Shown: positions 1-10,611 of the stretch, in pieces | How positions within the stretch are numbered: position 1 is the stretch's first letter | How the letters are laid out: the number at the start of each line of letters is the position of its first letter | Assembly: GCA_900074885.1 (NCBI GenBank) | Contig: FJUW01000046.1 | Coordinates: 659,645-723,644 of the forward strand | DNA length: 64,000 nucleotides | DNA from: Rhynchosporium graminicola | Lineage: Eukaryota > Ascomycota > Leotiomycetes > Helotiales > Ploettnerulaceae | Reading direction: 5' to 3' | Notes under the pieces: model-generated | Database searches by the model: none | Told to the model about the DNA's origin: nothing | Seen by the model: the letters and a program-made list of their open reading frames with translations, nothing else | Translations under genes and position numbers: made by a program

Positions 1-15
1 GCACAATTCAGCAAC

Positions 16-2193
16 ATGCCAACGCCAGGTGTGATCAGAACTGGTTTCCAGCGTGAGGGCACTTTCCGTGGTCAAGACTATGACAAGATGAAAGTCATCC
101 AGCCACTTCAAAATTTCGGTCGTTTCGCGCCTCGGAACTTCGGTTCTCAACCTTGCCAGTCCAGACGTGGACCTCCTACTGGTCCTCGTGCGATGCTCGA
201 GCCTTCCCTAGACAAATCCTTCGACCACAATCTCTGGGATGATTCTCAAGATCTCAACGGTGCGGTTGAGGCGCACATGCGCGCTGCTAATGGTCGGGGT
301 GATACTCGTTTCCCGGATCTCTTTCGCTATGGTATTCAGTATATCCCAGTGGAGACAGACTCAAATTACCTACGTACGGTTACCATCAGCAATCTTCCTC
401 TAGGTACTACGGTCCTAGATGTTCTGGCTCGCGTGCGCGGTGGCGAGGTCTTGAGTGCTTCAATTGTGAAGATGGGGCTTATTGCGCCAGATACACTTCA
501 AGCTCGGGTGGTGTTCAAGCATGAAGCTGCCGCCGAAGAATACGCCAACTATGCATCCTCTCACCCTATCTGCTTTGGTGATGATGCTACTTCAGAAGTC
601 ACAGTCGTATCAACACCTACCTACCCCATTTCCGCAAAAACCCAATCACGTCTCCGAGAGCAAACTCGTTGCCTATCCATCCCCTGCATCCCCCACAACT
701 TCAGCCCCGACGCCCTAGAATATAATCTAGCATGCGGAAACGGTCATCGGGCACAAGGTCTCATCGAGATATACGTCGACTCAGCCTACACCTTACATCT
801 CGAGTTCTCCAGCATCGAACTCGCCAACTCAGCATGGAATATCCTGCAATCGCGGAGCAATTACCGTGGCATGCAGTGCCATTGGGAAGCCGATTCCTGT
901 GCAGGTGATGTGGAAGAGTTGAAGTTAGAGCTCCCTCCGAGACCAAAGATGTTGCCGGATAATTGGAGTGAGAATCGTGGAGCTGTGGATGTTGATGGGG
1001 TAGTCGGAGGGGCTCGAAAGACTCTTGCTGCGCTGGAGAAGCAGGAGGTTATCATTCCTGATCTTGCGGCTGTGAAGCTAAAGGCTACTAGTTGGGCTGA
1101 TGAGGTTAATGATGAGTTTGAGGATGAAGACTTCACCAAGACAGGGGGAGCCAAGGGTAGGGCTGTTGGTGAGAATGAATTCAGGGACTCTGGTAGCGGT
1201 GGTGAGGGCAAGAAGCCGGCTTCGGACTTTGTGATGCATGGTGTTGATTTGGCGACATCTCAGATTGGCATTGAGTCTCCAGAGATAATTCAAGGTCAGT
1301 TGAGGAAAGCCAGTGCCTGGAATAACTCGCAGGAAAACAAGCCAAGCAGCTCGAGCAAACACCAAAACACCACCACCATTGGCGCATCCCAATCCACCAC
1401 CGTCCAACCCACCACCAAAATTACAGTCCTAACAGCTGATCAAGAACTTTCAGCTGCTATCAACGCATTCAATACCAACAAAGATCTCGCCACACCCACT
1501 TCTAACAGCTCCTCAACTTTCATAGCAGCCACCCCAGCTCTGCCGTCTCAAAACCGCTCCGTCGGTCTCGCCGGCTCCAAATACTCAAGCCCAACACCCG
1601 ATTTCGTGGACACCGCAAGCCGTCCTCGTTCCTTCAATAGAAGCACCTCTTCCCTAACCTTCGACTCTCCTTCAGTCCCTGACCTGGGCTCAATACAAAA
1701 TCTAGTCTCAGACGAGCCAGCAAGCAAGAAGCAGCGCTTCTCGTATAGTCCGCCACGAGTCGATCTTGATGATTTGATCAAGAGTGCGAGATCGAGTCTA
1801 GCTAGTCAGGGTGTTGGTGGGGGGCATGTTAGAGAGGAGATGGATAATAGGGTTGAGGTTGAGAGTGAGGAAATTGGTGAGAAGGAAGTTGAGATGGCTA
1901 AGAAGCCGAGGGTTCAGCTATTTAAATGGTTCAAGCCTTCTAGTGTTGCTGATGAGAAGCGCGGATGTGATGGCGCAGAGGAGGAGGTTGATAAGTTGAA
2001 TTTGGAAAGCCGGGCTGAGAAGTTTAGTGATGCCTCTAATTCTCCTTCCCCCACGGCTCCTGTTGAGCAGGAAGTCATTGAGGAGAAAGTCGTTAATCCC
2101 GATGAGGTTGACTTGGAAGATGAGAATGAAGATGATGGGTCCGCAGAGGAGACTCTCAAGTTTTGTAAGGCAGTTTTCGGCCTTGACCTCTGA
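16..2193 (+). CDS. RRM-like RNA-binding protein, possibly missing an upstream exon
   Basis: A 725-codon frame opens at the ATG at 16 and closes with TGA at 2191-2193. Two degenerate RRM-like folds are visible: about residues 115-200 (RNP2-like TVTISNLP, then a weak RNP1-like ARVVFKHE) and about 215-300 (TRCLSIPCIP, then a hydrophobic strand LIEIYV). The rest is low complexity: Ser/Thr/Pro-rich at about 400-570 and strongly acidic at the C-terminus, as in many fungal RNA-binding or mRNP scaffold proteins. The RNP aromatic residues are mostly absent, so RNA binding is inference from fold resemblance. The bases just before the ATG (ending in attcag) could be a splice acceptor, so the true start may lie outside the window. 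No intron is needed inside the frame. I do not recognise an exact orthologue. Confidence 0.7.
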   Translation: MPTPGVIRTGFQREGTFRGQDYDKMKVIQPLQNFGRFAPRNFGSQPCQSRRGPPTGPRAMLEPSLDKSFDHNLWDDSQDLNGAVEAHMRAANGRGDTRFPDLFRYGIQYIPVETDSNYLRTVTISNLPLGTTVLDVLARVRGGEVLSASIVKMGLIAPDTLQARVVFKHEAAAEEYANYASSHPICFGDDATSEVTVVSTPTYPISAKTQSRLREQTRCLSIPCIPHNFSPDALEYNLACGNGHRAQGLIEIYVDSAYTLHLEFSSIELANSAWNILQSRSNYRGMQCHWEADSCAGDVEELKLELPPRPKMLPDNWSENRGAVDVDGVVGGARKTLAALEKQEVIIPDLAAVKLKATSWADEVNDEFEDEDFTKTGGAKGRAVGENEFRDSGSGGEGKKPASDFVMHGVDLATSQIGIESPEIIQGQLRKASAWNNSQENKPSSSSKHQNTTTIGASQSTTVQPTTKITVLTADQELSAAINAFNTNKDLATPTSNSSSTFIAATPALPSQNRSVGLAGSKYSSPTPDFVDTASRPRSFNRSTSSLTFDSPSVPDLGSIQNLVSDEPASKKQRFSYSPPRVDLDDLIKSARSSLASQGVGGGHVREEMDNRVEVESEEIGEKEVEMAKKPRVQLFKWFKPSSVADEKRGCDGAEEEVDKLNLESRAEKFSDASNSPSPTAPVEQEVIEEKVVNPDEVDLEDENEDDGSAEETLKFCKAVFGLDL

Positions 2194-4040
2194 GCCTTCT
2201 AGATCCTTTGAATCAAACTCAGGAGAGGGAGATTAATTTCAAGCATGAGAAAATGAGTCTTGAAGCCTCTACTGAGAGCGCAAATCAACTTCTCAATCGA
2301 TGACCGGCTCTCTCTGATCTATATTCGGAGATCGCGAAAGATGGCCAGCGTTGCTGCTCCGTCTCTGCACAGATTTTCATCATCAATATCTGTGCAGACA
2401 TATTCATCATTTTGGCAGATATCCCCATGGCACATTACATCTTTCTCCGAAAGGTCTTCTCTCAGCATTGGTTTCAGCGTCTAATTTTCAGCATTTCCTG
2501 ACGCTGGATGAGAACGATGGTGAACATGTTTCTTCAGCAAGATATTCATAGAGGTAGAAATATCTCCTGCTCTCCGCATCCGCAACATCTCCAAAAATAC
2601 GCAGAGCGAGACAGACAGGAAGGATTTCGGGCATTTATCGGAAGCCATCTACAGATGTATTACTAGCACAAACCAATGTTTTTAACCACTTCCAATCGAG
2701 TGTTTTTCTCGGGGTGTGAATAGATCCTACAACACAGACTGGGGCATAGCGTTGATTCTTTTATTGAGTTATTTGCTTAATTAGACTGGTTATAATTTGG
2801 GGGATGGATATATCTCTAAAAGCATTGAATAACTCAACCAGTCTTTCGGAGTTTTGTAGAGAGATCGTGTATTCGATATTTTCTTTCCTTGTTTCTTTCT
2901 TCCAGACAAGGAGAGGGAATTCAATTCATCCCCAGTATTTCGATACATCACGTCACATTTTTATTTATGTTTTCTTTCAGGAAGCGACGAGCGGGCATAT
3001 TTTGTTTCCATCACACACAGCAAGCGCTGAGATACTATAGGTACCTACATCGATATTCCCTACTTGATAGAAATTACCTATCTGAAAGTGGGTAACGTCA
3101 TCTCAAGTCACGAAAGCCAGCGACCCACCACGCAGCGCACCAGCCGCAGAATGCGCGCAGGGAAATACGACGTGCAACAAAAAAAGCAGAGAGCCAATTA
3201 CACGAGTGAACGGAAATACGGGCGGGAATCGATCATGTTTTTCAGATGGGGTATTGAGATATGACGTGTGATAGGAGTTGAGAGCGAGGCGGGTTAAGAG
3301 ATGGATTGGGAGATGGCTGAGGATGGTGAGAGGAGTAGCGTTCTGAGATGGTGGATGAAAAGATGACGAGTGATGGAACTATTGGAAGGGAGGGGTGAGT
3401 TGGCGTATTAAGATTGGCATTCACGATATGGAATCATGTAGTATGACGTGCAAAAAGATCTGAGGGGTTCTGTATTCGGGTGGAGGGGCAGGCTGGACTG
3501 AAGATGTATATTGTAATGTATTAGGCTAGGTTGAGAAAGATTTTACTTGGTACTACAGAGGTCAGTTCTTTATTAGCTTGGTTTGTAGTCTGATATCAAG
3601 CTTAGGCATGGTGCGGGTATGTGAGATTTCTGGGGGTGTTATTCTTAGCAGAACTAGTGGCTATATCCGTCTGTGTAACGACTTGATGTGTGATGTGAGG
3701 ATTATATGTGTGCTTTGCAACTACAGATACAGAGTACTACCTAGAAACAAGATAGGGGTGGGCGTTCGATAATGAGACAATGAGAAGAATGAAGTGAAAG
3801 ACTTGACAGTATAAATTGGTAATACAACATTATATACAAAGAATTCCTGCCATTGTCCTGTTGGGAAGCCATATTATGCTATCTTGCTTCATGTATCCTT
3901 TAACACGACTGGACATAAAGCTAAATCGGTGTACCAGTTGGACTCGCAGGACTTAAACTTATCGGCGGCACCTCCTTTATCTTTACCTCCACTTGACTAG
4001 TTCATGCAGTCCAAATCGTTGTGAGACCAAATCTGACTAT
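2194..4040. other. intergenic region, about 1.8 kb
   Basis: No supportable gene. Only short open frames of up to 78 codons occur, on both strands, without family features, and the region has AT-rich patches. It separates the RRM-like gene's 3' end from the 3' end of the leftward cupredoxin gene, so it probably holds two 3' UTRs and spacer. Confidence 0.6.
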
Positions 4041-4867
4041 TTAGATGGCATGAGCCGCAGTAACAGGCACGGAAACAGCGAGAGTTGCTACAGCAGGAGC
4101 TGCTTGAACAGGTGCTGGCGCTGGGGCTTGAGCTAGAGGTGCGCCACCTGTTGCACCTCCTCCCTGTGGTTTGTCTGGTGTAAAGCTGTAAAATATGTTA
4201 GTCTTGACAACCTAAATCCTCGCGCTATTCCTGGTACATACGCTGCGTTTCCAAGAGGAAGTTTTCCCACAGTTCCAGCGGTTATAAGATCGCTGTCTAC
4301 ACTCGGCGCTGAAGCTTGTGCAGCTTTGACGAAGGCGACGACTTGAGCTGCGTTTGCGCTGTCCACATATTAGCTCAAGCTAGTATTGATCTGGATAGAT
4401 TAAGCGACGTACGGATTGATGATCATGACTTGTCCGGTTTGACAATGTGGTCCAGTCGCACAGTAGATGAGCATTGGCTCGGTAGTCAATACTGGCATGT
4501 TGAAGGTCCCAACATCAGTCTGCCCGTCCACGAATGGTATATGGCCGCTGCTCATACCGCCCGCAAGAGGGGTGCAAGGAGCTTCAATTGTGCTTTGAGT
4601 CGCGGTATGATTGCCGTTACTGAATTGGAACTGGATCACATCTCCGACAGCGGCAACGATCGAGTTTGGGGCGAATGTGTCTTGCGGTCCACCAACAACA
4701 ACAGGAATCAGTTGATTCGCGCGAGGAACTACAGCAATCAGTAACGAAGTGCGACTTCTAATGTATGACTTACCGACAAGGCCACCTGTTGCCGTTAAAG
4801 TGGTGAAGGAATTTGGCAGAGCGCCAACAGTTGCAGCAAAAACGGCCGAGGATAGAATGAACTTCAT
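4041..4867 (-). CDS. secreted stellacyanin-like cupredoxin
   Basis: Four exons on the minus strand: 4774-4867, 4413-4728, 4242-4358 and 4041-4185. The introns are 45, 54 and 56 nt with GT..AG ends, and the frame stays intact to a 223-residue product. The start is the ATG at 4867, which begins a clean signal peptide (MKFILSSAVFAATVGA); an in-frame upstream ATG at 4909 would bury it. A cupredoxin domain covers about residues 38-137. Likely type-1 copper ligands are His72, Cys121, His126 and axial Gln131; the C-x4-H-x4-Q spacing is that of stellacyanin-type phytocyanins. The tail is Ala/Pro-rich and ends without an obvious GPI signal. Family members are extracellular copper or electron-transfer proteins, often cell-wall associated in fungi. 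A role in redox or host contact is inference. Confidence 0.85.
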
Positions 4868-6853
4868 GATGTTGATAGTGTATGGTGCTGAAATATAGGA
4901 ACCGGTCAACGGATAGATGCTGCAGAGAAATAAAGAATGACAAGCACCGATCTACGGTAATATTACAGAGAAGTAAAGATGGTAAAAATAGAAAGTCAAA
5001 AGAATGCACAACCAACCGAAACCAAAGGAAAGGATGAATACAACAGAAGGGATATATATTATTCAATGCTACGGATTCACTTCGGGATCCAAGGCATGCA
5101 ATCAAATTCCCGGGCCTTGTCAACGTACGATAGCCACGTCAAGAAAGCTCTGAAACCGAAATGCCCGCCTGCTGCAATGATCAGATAGCTTGGTTTTGAG
5201 GTTCCACATTATTTTAAGCTTGGATTTACTTACGACTCCGCCATATTCATCCCTTCATTAGCGAAACTCGCAGCCTATGCTTGTGCATGCACGATGGTGG
5301 ATTTTCTCTAGAGTTGCGGTTGGTGTAGATGGAAGATATGGAGCAGTCAAGACTTCAACTTGTAATGCCAACGTAGACTGAGTTCCGGGTATTATAGGCG
5401 AGAGGCTTAGCCCGAAGGCTGATCCGCGGGAGGAGCAGGCACAAAGGGAAAGTCGTGCCGCGATTGAAGTTTGGATATTTGTCGACACCCCATAATGCAG
5501 AGAACAGCCTCTTTCTCTGAGAAAGGAAGCTCTTTTGTATTTTCCAAGTCCACAAAATCGATGAGCTGCGTAGACAGTTGTTTGAAGATCGCCAAGTGTG
5601 GATCCTGGGGTCTCGGCACTAGCCTGTTAGTAACTGCCAAGATGCTTGATCACCGTTTGGAAACGCTGCTCTGTGTCAACAGAATGAGCGTTAGAGTGAA
5701 CGAAAACCCCCTTCAGACGAAACCTAGTGCCGCCATCTGTACTACGTATATTCGTTCGTGCTTTTGGTCTAGGTTTGTTTCGACAGGAAAAGAAAAAAAG
5801 GAAGTAAGTGGCTGAGATGAGTAAGTTGTGTCGCGAGCTTGCTCGCTGCAAAAGAAGGGCTGCTGTATTAACCGGGAAAAAAAGAGAAACCAAGTGTCAC
5901 ATAACCGATTTATATAAACGAACACAAAGAAGGTTTCTTTGTGCAAAGTGCTTCAACGCTGAAAATGCTGTCGGTAGCTCGCTAAATATCGAAGGGGCTT
6001 AAGCGAGATAGTTGCCGATTCTTGACGACGGGAGCATATCAACTCGCCTTCCTTACTATAGCGTTTTAATGCATATCGAAAGTGATCTTTGACAAGTATC
6101 ACTCTGGTCGAGTAAGGGTGATTGTCAACCAACGGATACACGATTCGACGGTGGTTTCATACCCCGGAATTTCGATGGGTATGGCAATCTCGGCTCGAAA
6201 AGCTGAAGCCATACCCGGAAATTCGCTGGAAAGCAACGAGCCTGCACTTTGCCGTTGCAGATCTTGCTATCAAAGCTTTTGGGCAGGTCCAGAAGTCGTG
6301 ATTTGATAAGTCTGTGAGCTAAAATATAGACTCTGTTAATTTCACAATGGCCAAATGTCTCCGTTTGCCAGTTCTGAGCTAGCAACGGCAAGTTGAAAGG
6401 ATGTTTTATTCACTGCACCTGATTTACCAAAAGTGGTCTTGTCAAAATATCATAACCATAGCTTGGATGGTTTTAGTATCCCGTTCCCTTGGAAACTACA
6501 ACAGCTGTGCAATATTAATCGCAACTAACCATACGCACAACCCATGTCGAAGCCAACTTCGGAATTCTGTGTGAACATACAGATCATCGTTACTAGGGTG
6601 ATTCACCTTCTCTCTGAATCTCCTATCTCCACCTTTGAATTGGAACAGGAAGCGATTCAAAAACACTGAATTAATCGTCCATGATAGCTTACGATAGCAA
6701 CCTCCAATGCAAGTATTGAAGTGAACAACCTCACCATTTCACGTAACAACGGCTGACGCATATAACAGCGCTGAAATTTTCAAATTTTCACTTCAGTGCT
6801 ACAGACGATATTGAAACAGAAACAAGATCGCAATTGTCATTCGCGATTATTGT
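4868..6853. other. intergenic region, about 2 kb, no clear gene
   Basis: Promoter side of the cupredoxin gene, then spacer. A minus-strand frame at 5407-5640 reads somewhat protein-like (FKQLSTQLIDFVDLENTKEL) and lies near another minus-strand frame at 5627-5893 in a different phase. No start, splice pair or family supports a gene. A 114-codon frame on the plus strand overlaps the same bases. I call neither. Confidence 0.4.
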
Positions 6854-7535
6854 TTGACTTCCGCTAACCGCCACTATCTCCCCTGCGGTTTTTACGAGAC
6901 AAGTGGGTTTTATGAGACGAAAAAGGATGAAGGTTTCGTACAAAATTTCGTATTAGATATCGCTAAACTTCACGAGGAGCCTTTCTCCTCTACAGGAAAG
7001 TTTGGCTTCACTGTACTACGGATGGAGGAAACTACCCTTTCCAGACCTCTTGGTATGATCCTTGGGAATAATTCTTCTCAAGACAATCGCGTGAGGAAGC
7101 AGAGTGGGAGAAACTTTTCAGAGGCAGAACAAAGAAATGGATGACCTCATAGCTGCCTTATTCGAGAAAGTAACTCGCGGTTTGCTACGGCCGCTACACA
7201 TCGGTGGCAGATCTATCAAACCAAATTTCTGTCAAAGTAATTTGTGGCATGGCAATGCAGGCTTCGATCTGGAGAAAAAGAGGCTGACATCATATGATAC
7301 ATGTATGCCTCCTGCTGATAATGGATTGGACATCGAAACTTTCCAGCTTGGAATTTTTATAGACAGTTTTAGATTGCTGGAGGCAACACGCTACGAAACC
7401 AAACCTCGCCATCAGGGTTTGTAACGCGAACTTGTTAAGCCTCCGAGCCATTTGGAGATCTTGATGATCGAAATGCGCTCAATCAATTGTGAGGTCCGCC
7501 GCAGAAAGCTTCATGTGTTAGTCTGTAAATACGAC
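6854..7535 (+). pseudogene. decayed fructosamine-kinase-like gene (5' third missing)
   Basis: Three reading frames taken in turn give pieces of the fructosamine/ketosamine-3-kinase fold, a phosphotransferase related to aminoglycoside kinases. In order these are a CGFYE segment with LAKLHxxSxSPTGKFGF-like residues (6890-7010), a TSWYDPWE-FFSRQ segment in a second frame (about 7046-7085), an LIAALFEK..LLRPL..GGRSIKP segment followed by NLWHGNAGF in the third frame (7143-7270), and SEPFGDLDDRNAL (about 7443-7480) in yet another frame. A stop TAA at 7069-7071 lies inside the WE-FF segment. The family's catalytic HGD before LW reads QSN here, so the catalytic Asp is lost. The N-terminal ATP-binding part was not found upstream. 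Frameshifts, the stop and the lost catalytic residue together indicate a dead gene. Confidence 0.75.
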
Positions 7536-8036
7536 TTCAGATAAGCGAGCTGACATCTCCGTGTCGGCTCAGCGGCCCAGAAGCAAAAACACGAGGGCGT
7601 TGGTTGGAATATTGTATGTTTAAACAAGGCTTTTCTGCTGGCGCGACTTTCTAGCGCCATGAAAGAGACGAGACGCTTAGTTGCCAAGTATTCCGATGAT
7701 TTCGTAGGGTTTGAAGGCCGACTGACTGGTGCATATTAGAAAGAAGACTAAGGATCTTTTGTGTTTCAATCACTTTGCAGGTTGCTGTGACATAAATTGG
7801 GACGAAATTTAGTTCGGTGTAAAATTACAAGATCAGTCTTGCGCCTCTTCTGTATCTGGATGGAATAGTGGTGTAGTAAGAATCAAGCTTGGACGAAGTT
7901 CTCGCAGGTACTCATGAGACTGCGCAGCGGCATTTTTGAGAGGCAGCAAATCTAAGAAGTAGCAAGCTCGAGCGAACACCAGGAAGCATGCACGACAAAA
8001 AATTTCTAGATTTCTCGTCACCTGTCTCATTCATAT
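7536..8036. other. spacer, about 500 bp
   Basis: Nothing recognisable. A 65-codon minus-strand frame (7833-8030) just past the stop of the next gene has no family features and is probably its 3' UTR. Confidence 0.5.
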
Positions 8037-9628
8037 TCAACCCTCTTCGTCTTTTCCACCATTCCAATATCGCTTTTTTCTTTCAAGAAATGGTTGTCCA
8101 AGAACCAAGTTACGAACTCCATGCTCGTACACTAAGCATCTGACATTAAAAGGTGGCTTATGCAGAGAGTGTCCTGCGCTCCACTCGAAGGTAACTTCGC
8201 CGCTACTCCTTACTTCTCCTTCCGGAAATTCAATGACGACTTCTTGAAGTCCTAGATCATCCGCATTTTCGTGTGGCTTAACGATCAAGCCCAGAGAAGC
8301 TGCATATCCAAGAGAAATCAAGTTTTGGGGAAACCTTGGGTCCAGATTCGCTGTTGTTGGAACGCTAACACCATTTGCAATTATGTAGCCAGATATGCCA
8401 CCCATAGTTTCGCTTCCATTGAAACGTTGTAGATAGTTAGACGCAGGTTTCACCGATGTGAAGTCTCGTACGGTATTACTTGAACTTGGAGGAGCTGGAT
8501 CTCGTTGAGCTGTCAAACCTGAGATGCGCTGCTGCCTGTGTCTTAGTTGTGGATGTTTAGACGCTGGCTGTAGTGACGGCGCTCCGTCCCGATTTTCAAA
8601 AGAGCTTCGACTTTGCTCTGTCCGAAGTTGCAAAGGCTCTGGTAGTAAAGCTGTAGGATTTACTGGCGGTGTGTTCTCACTAAAATATTGTTGAGAAATC
8701 GAGCTTTCGGACTGTGTTGGAGCGGTCGATGGTACAGTACTGGTGCTAGTTGTTGATACGTAACTCCTCCTACATGTAGAGGATTTTGCGGACGATAACG
8801 ACGCAGGCGTCAAGTCGTCAGACCGTGGTGCCTGCTTTCGCTTTGTGGCACTGGTTCCATGATCAATAAGGATGTCTTGCAAACTTTCCGATCGTGGGAG
8901 TCGCTCATCTGATTGGACCGAGCTTTTCGATTGTTTTATACGTTGTCTTTCCTCTCGTTCTTGGGATAGAGCTATCGTCCTGACATGGACTTCAATTTGA
9001 GATTGGAGTCTTTCTCTACACTCCGAATTAGCTCCCAAAATGTATTCCATTGACAGGTACATGCTTACATTTCCACCAAGAGATTTGTAACCATGATCTC
9101 TGGAACGGTTCCCTGATGCTTTTCTAGTTCCGCAAGAGCATCGCACTTCATATCCCTGTCGATTGAATCGAGGATGAATGAAATATTTGCCTGATAAAAT
9201 CCAAGGTCAAAACGTAACGCCATTAGCTCCGGTTTTCGATATAGCCAGTTTAATCCTGTTAAAGTGTTTTTGAAGAAGCTGGTGTCGATTTGTATGAACT
9301 TCGCTACTTTCCAAGCCTTTTGGATTCTCCGCTTGGTCCGTCTCGACTTTTGTTGAAGCAACTCGAAGCCACCTCTTTCCAGAAGCACTTTCAGGATTGG
9401 GGATTGTTTGAAGGATGGGATTTTGGCATAGCGTTGGAGGTTATCCAGGCTGGCATGTACAGCTATATAGAATATCTCCAAGTCGCTCGCAAGGTCCTTG
9501 ATCTCATCGCTGGCCACAGGTAATTGCTTAGCTAAATCAATGAGAAATCCGCAGATTTTCTTTGCAGTATCGGCAGCAGCGACAATAGCTACTACGCTCG
9601 CTGCGAGACCAACGGCGGCTTCGGCCAT
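8037..9628 (-). CDS. STAND-type N-terminal domain fused to a retropepsin-like domain
   Basis: Two exons, 9069-9628 and 8037-9015, joined across a 53-nt intron (gtaagc..ctaatt..gtgtag), give 512 residues. The start is the ATG at 9628; an in-frame upstream codon at 9691 would precede the typical MAEAAVGLAAS opening. Residues 1 to about 190 match the fungal N-terminal domain found in front of NACHT/NB-ARC (STAND) and ankyrin proteins: a hydrophobic first helix, then helices with a KKIC..LIDLAKQLP pattern. No nucleotide-binding domain follows. Instead there is a Lys/Arg/Glu coiled segment, a Ser/Thr/Gln-rich linker (about 230-385) and a C-terminal unit (about 392-505) with the shape of a retropepsin domain: NLDPRFPQNLIS, then LGL, then LVLGQPFLE. 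The expected D-T/S-G-A reads D-P-R-F, so peptidase activity is doubtful. An immune-like role is inference. Confidence 0.75.
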
Positions 9629-10611
9629 TGCTTCGGTAGTACTAAGAAAAACAAAGGTTGTGATATATGAATGTGGCCAGAGCTCAGACAAGATTACCCT
9701 GCCATGTATATATAAAGAATTCCAAATAGAATATCAAGAAATCATCCACAAGATTCCATACACCTGCAGCAAGCACTTCATGATCTGGCAAGGCACACAT
9801 CAAGGCTTCGCTCCGCATTCATCCCCGCACATCGCTTCGTCAACAGATTCAGTACCGTGCATAGATGACCAATGCAACACCCATACTGGCGAATCAGTCT
9901 TGATGCAACATACATACCGACGAATCAAATTCGCACTAAACCGCGATCACATATGTGCCATCCCACATAGGCTCCCCCTAGCCATACTGTGACCGGGCGA
10001 TGTCTCGCTGCAACAAGTCGTCCTGCATACCAATCCCGCACTGCTGGTTCAGAATTGACGAACCGTTGACCAAGGCACCACACCACTACGCTAATTCGGT
10101 CTGGAGAGATACTGACCGAGTACGCTTCGGACCCCAGGGGCATGGAGACACTTAGAACATAGCCGCATGGACTATACAAATATGTGCAATCGTGAAAACG
10201 AAAGATTAGAGGAGAAGAAGAGACGGAAAACATTCGATACGCATCCGGCTAGAGGGTTACCTTGATGAGAGCATGACTTATGACATATTGAAAGGTGGAA
10301 CGGCCAGAACGCGCCTGATTTTGATGTTGTTTTCATTTTCAATTGTTGCCGCTCGTCTACTTATGATCTCATTCCAGATGCCACATTTGCATATTTTGAT
10401 GAGTTGCTTTGCATCTACTCGATGCCTAGATGCGACCATGCGCGGCGTATCGATACGATCTGGTGAATATGGATGCTGCACCTCCTCAACTCCAAGGGTA
10501 TCAATCCCGCTTTCAATCTTGAAATCCAGCCGCTCAACACGCATTACCTTCGGATATCATACATAAACACACATATGCCAGTCCTCAAATCCCGAATAAC
10601 CTAGCATCTCA
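9629..10611. other. intergenic region, about 1 kb
   Basis: Contains the promoter side of the preceding leftward gene and the 3' side of the chromodomain gene. A minus-strand ATG frame at 10278-10544 (88 codons, lacking known motifs) and one at 9925-10233 (102 codons) are the longest; neither shows a family or splice context. I see no RNA gene. Confidence 0.5.

Noticed and set aside
2260..3095. Several 60-78 codon plus-strand frames
   Set aside because: Short, overlapping and without motifs or plausible introns; expected by chance.
5407..5815. Overlapping frames on both strands (78 and 114 codons) with some protein-like stretches
   Set aside because: No start context, splice pair or family; the two strands cannot both be coding and neither wins.
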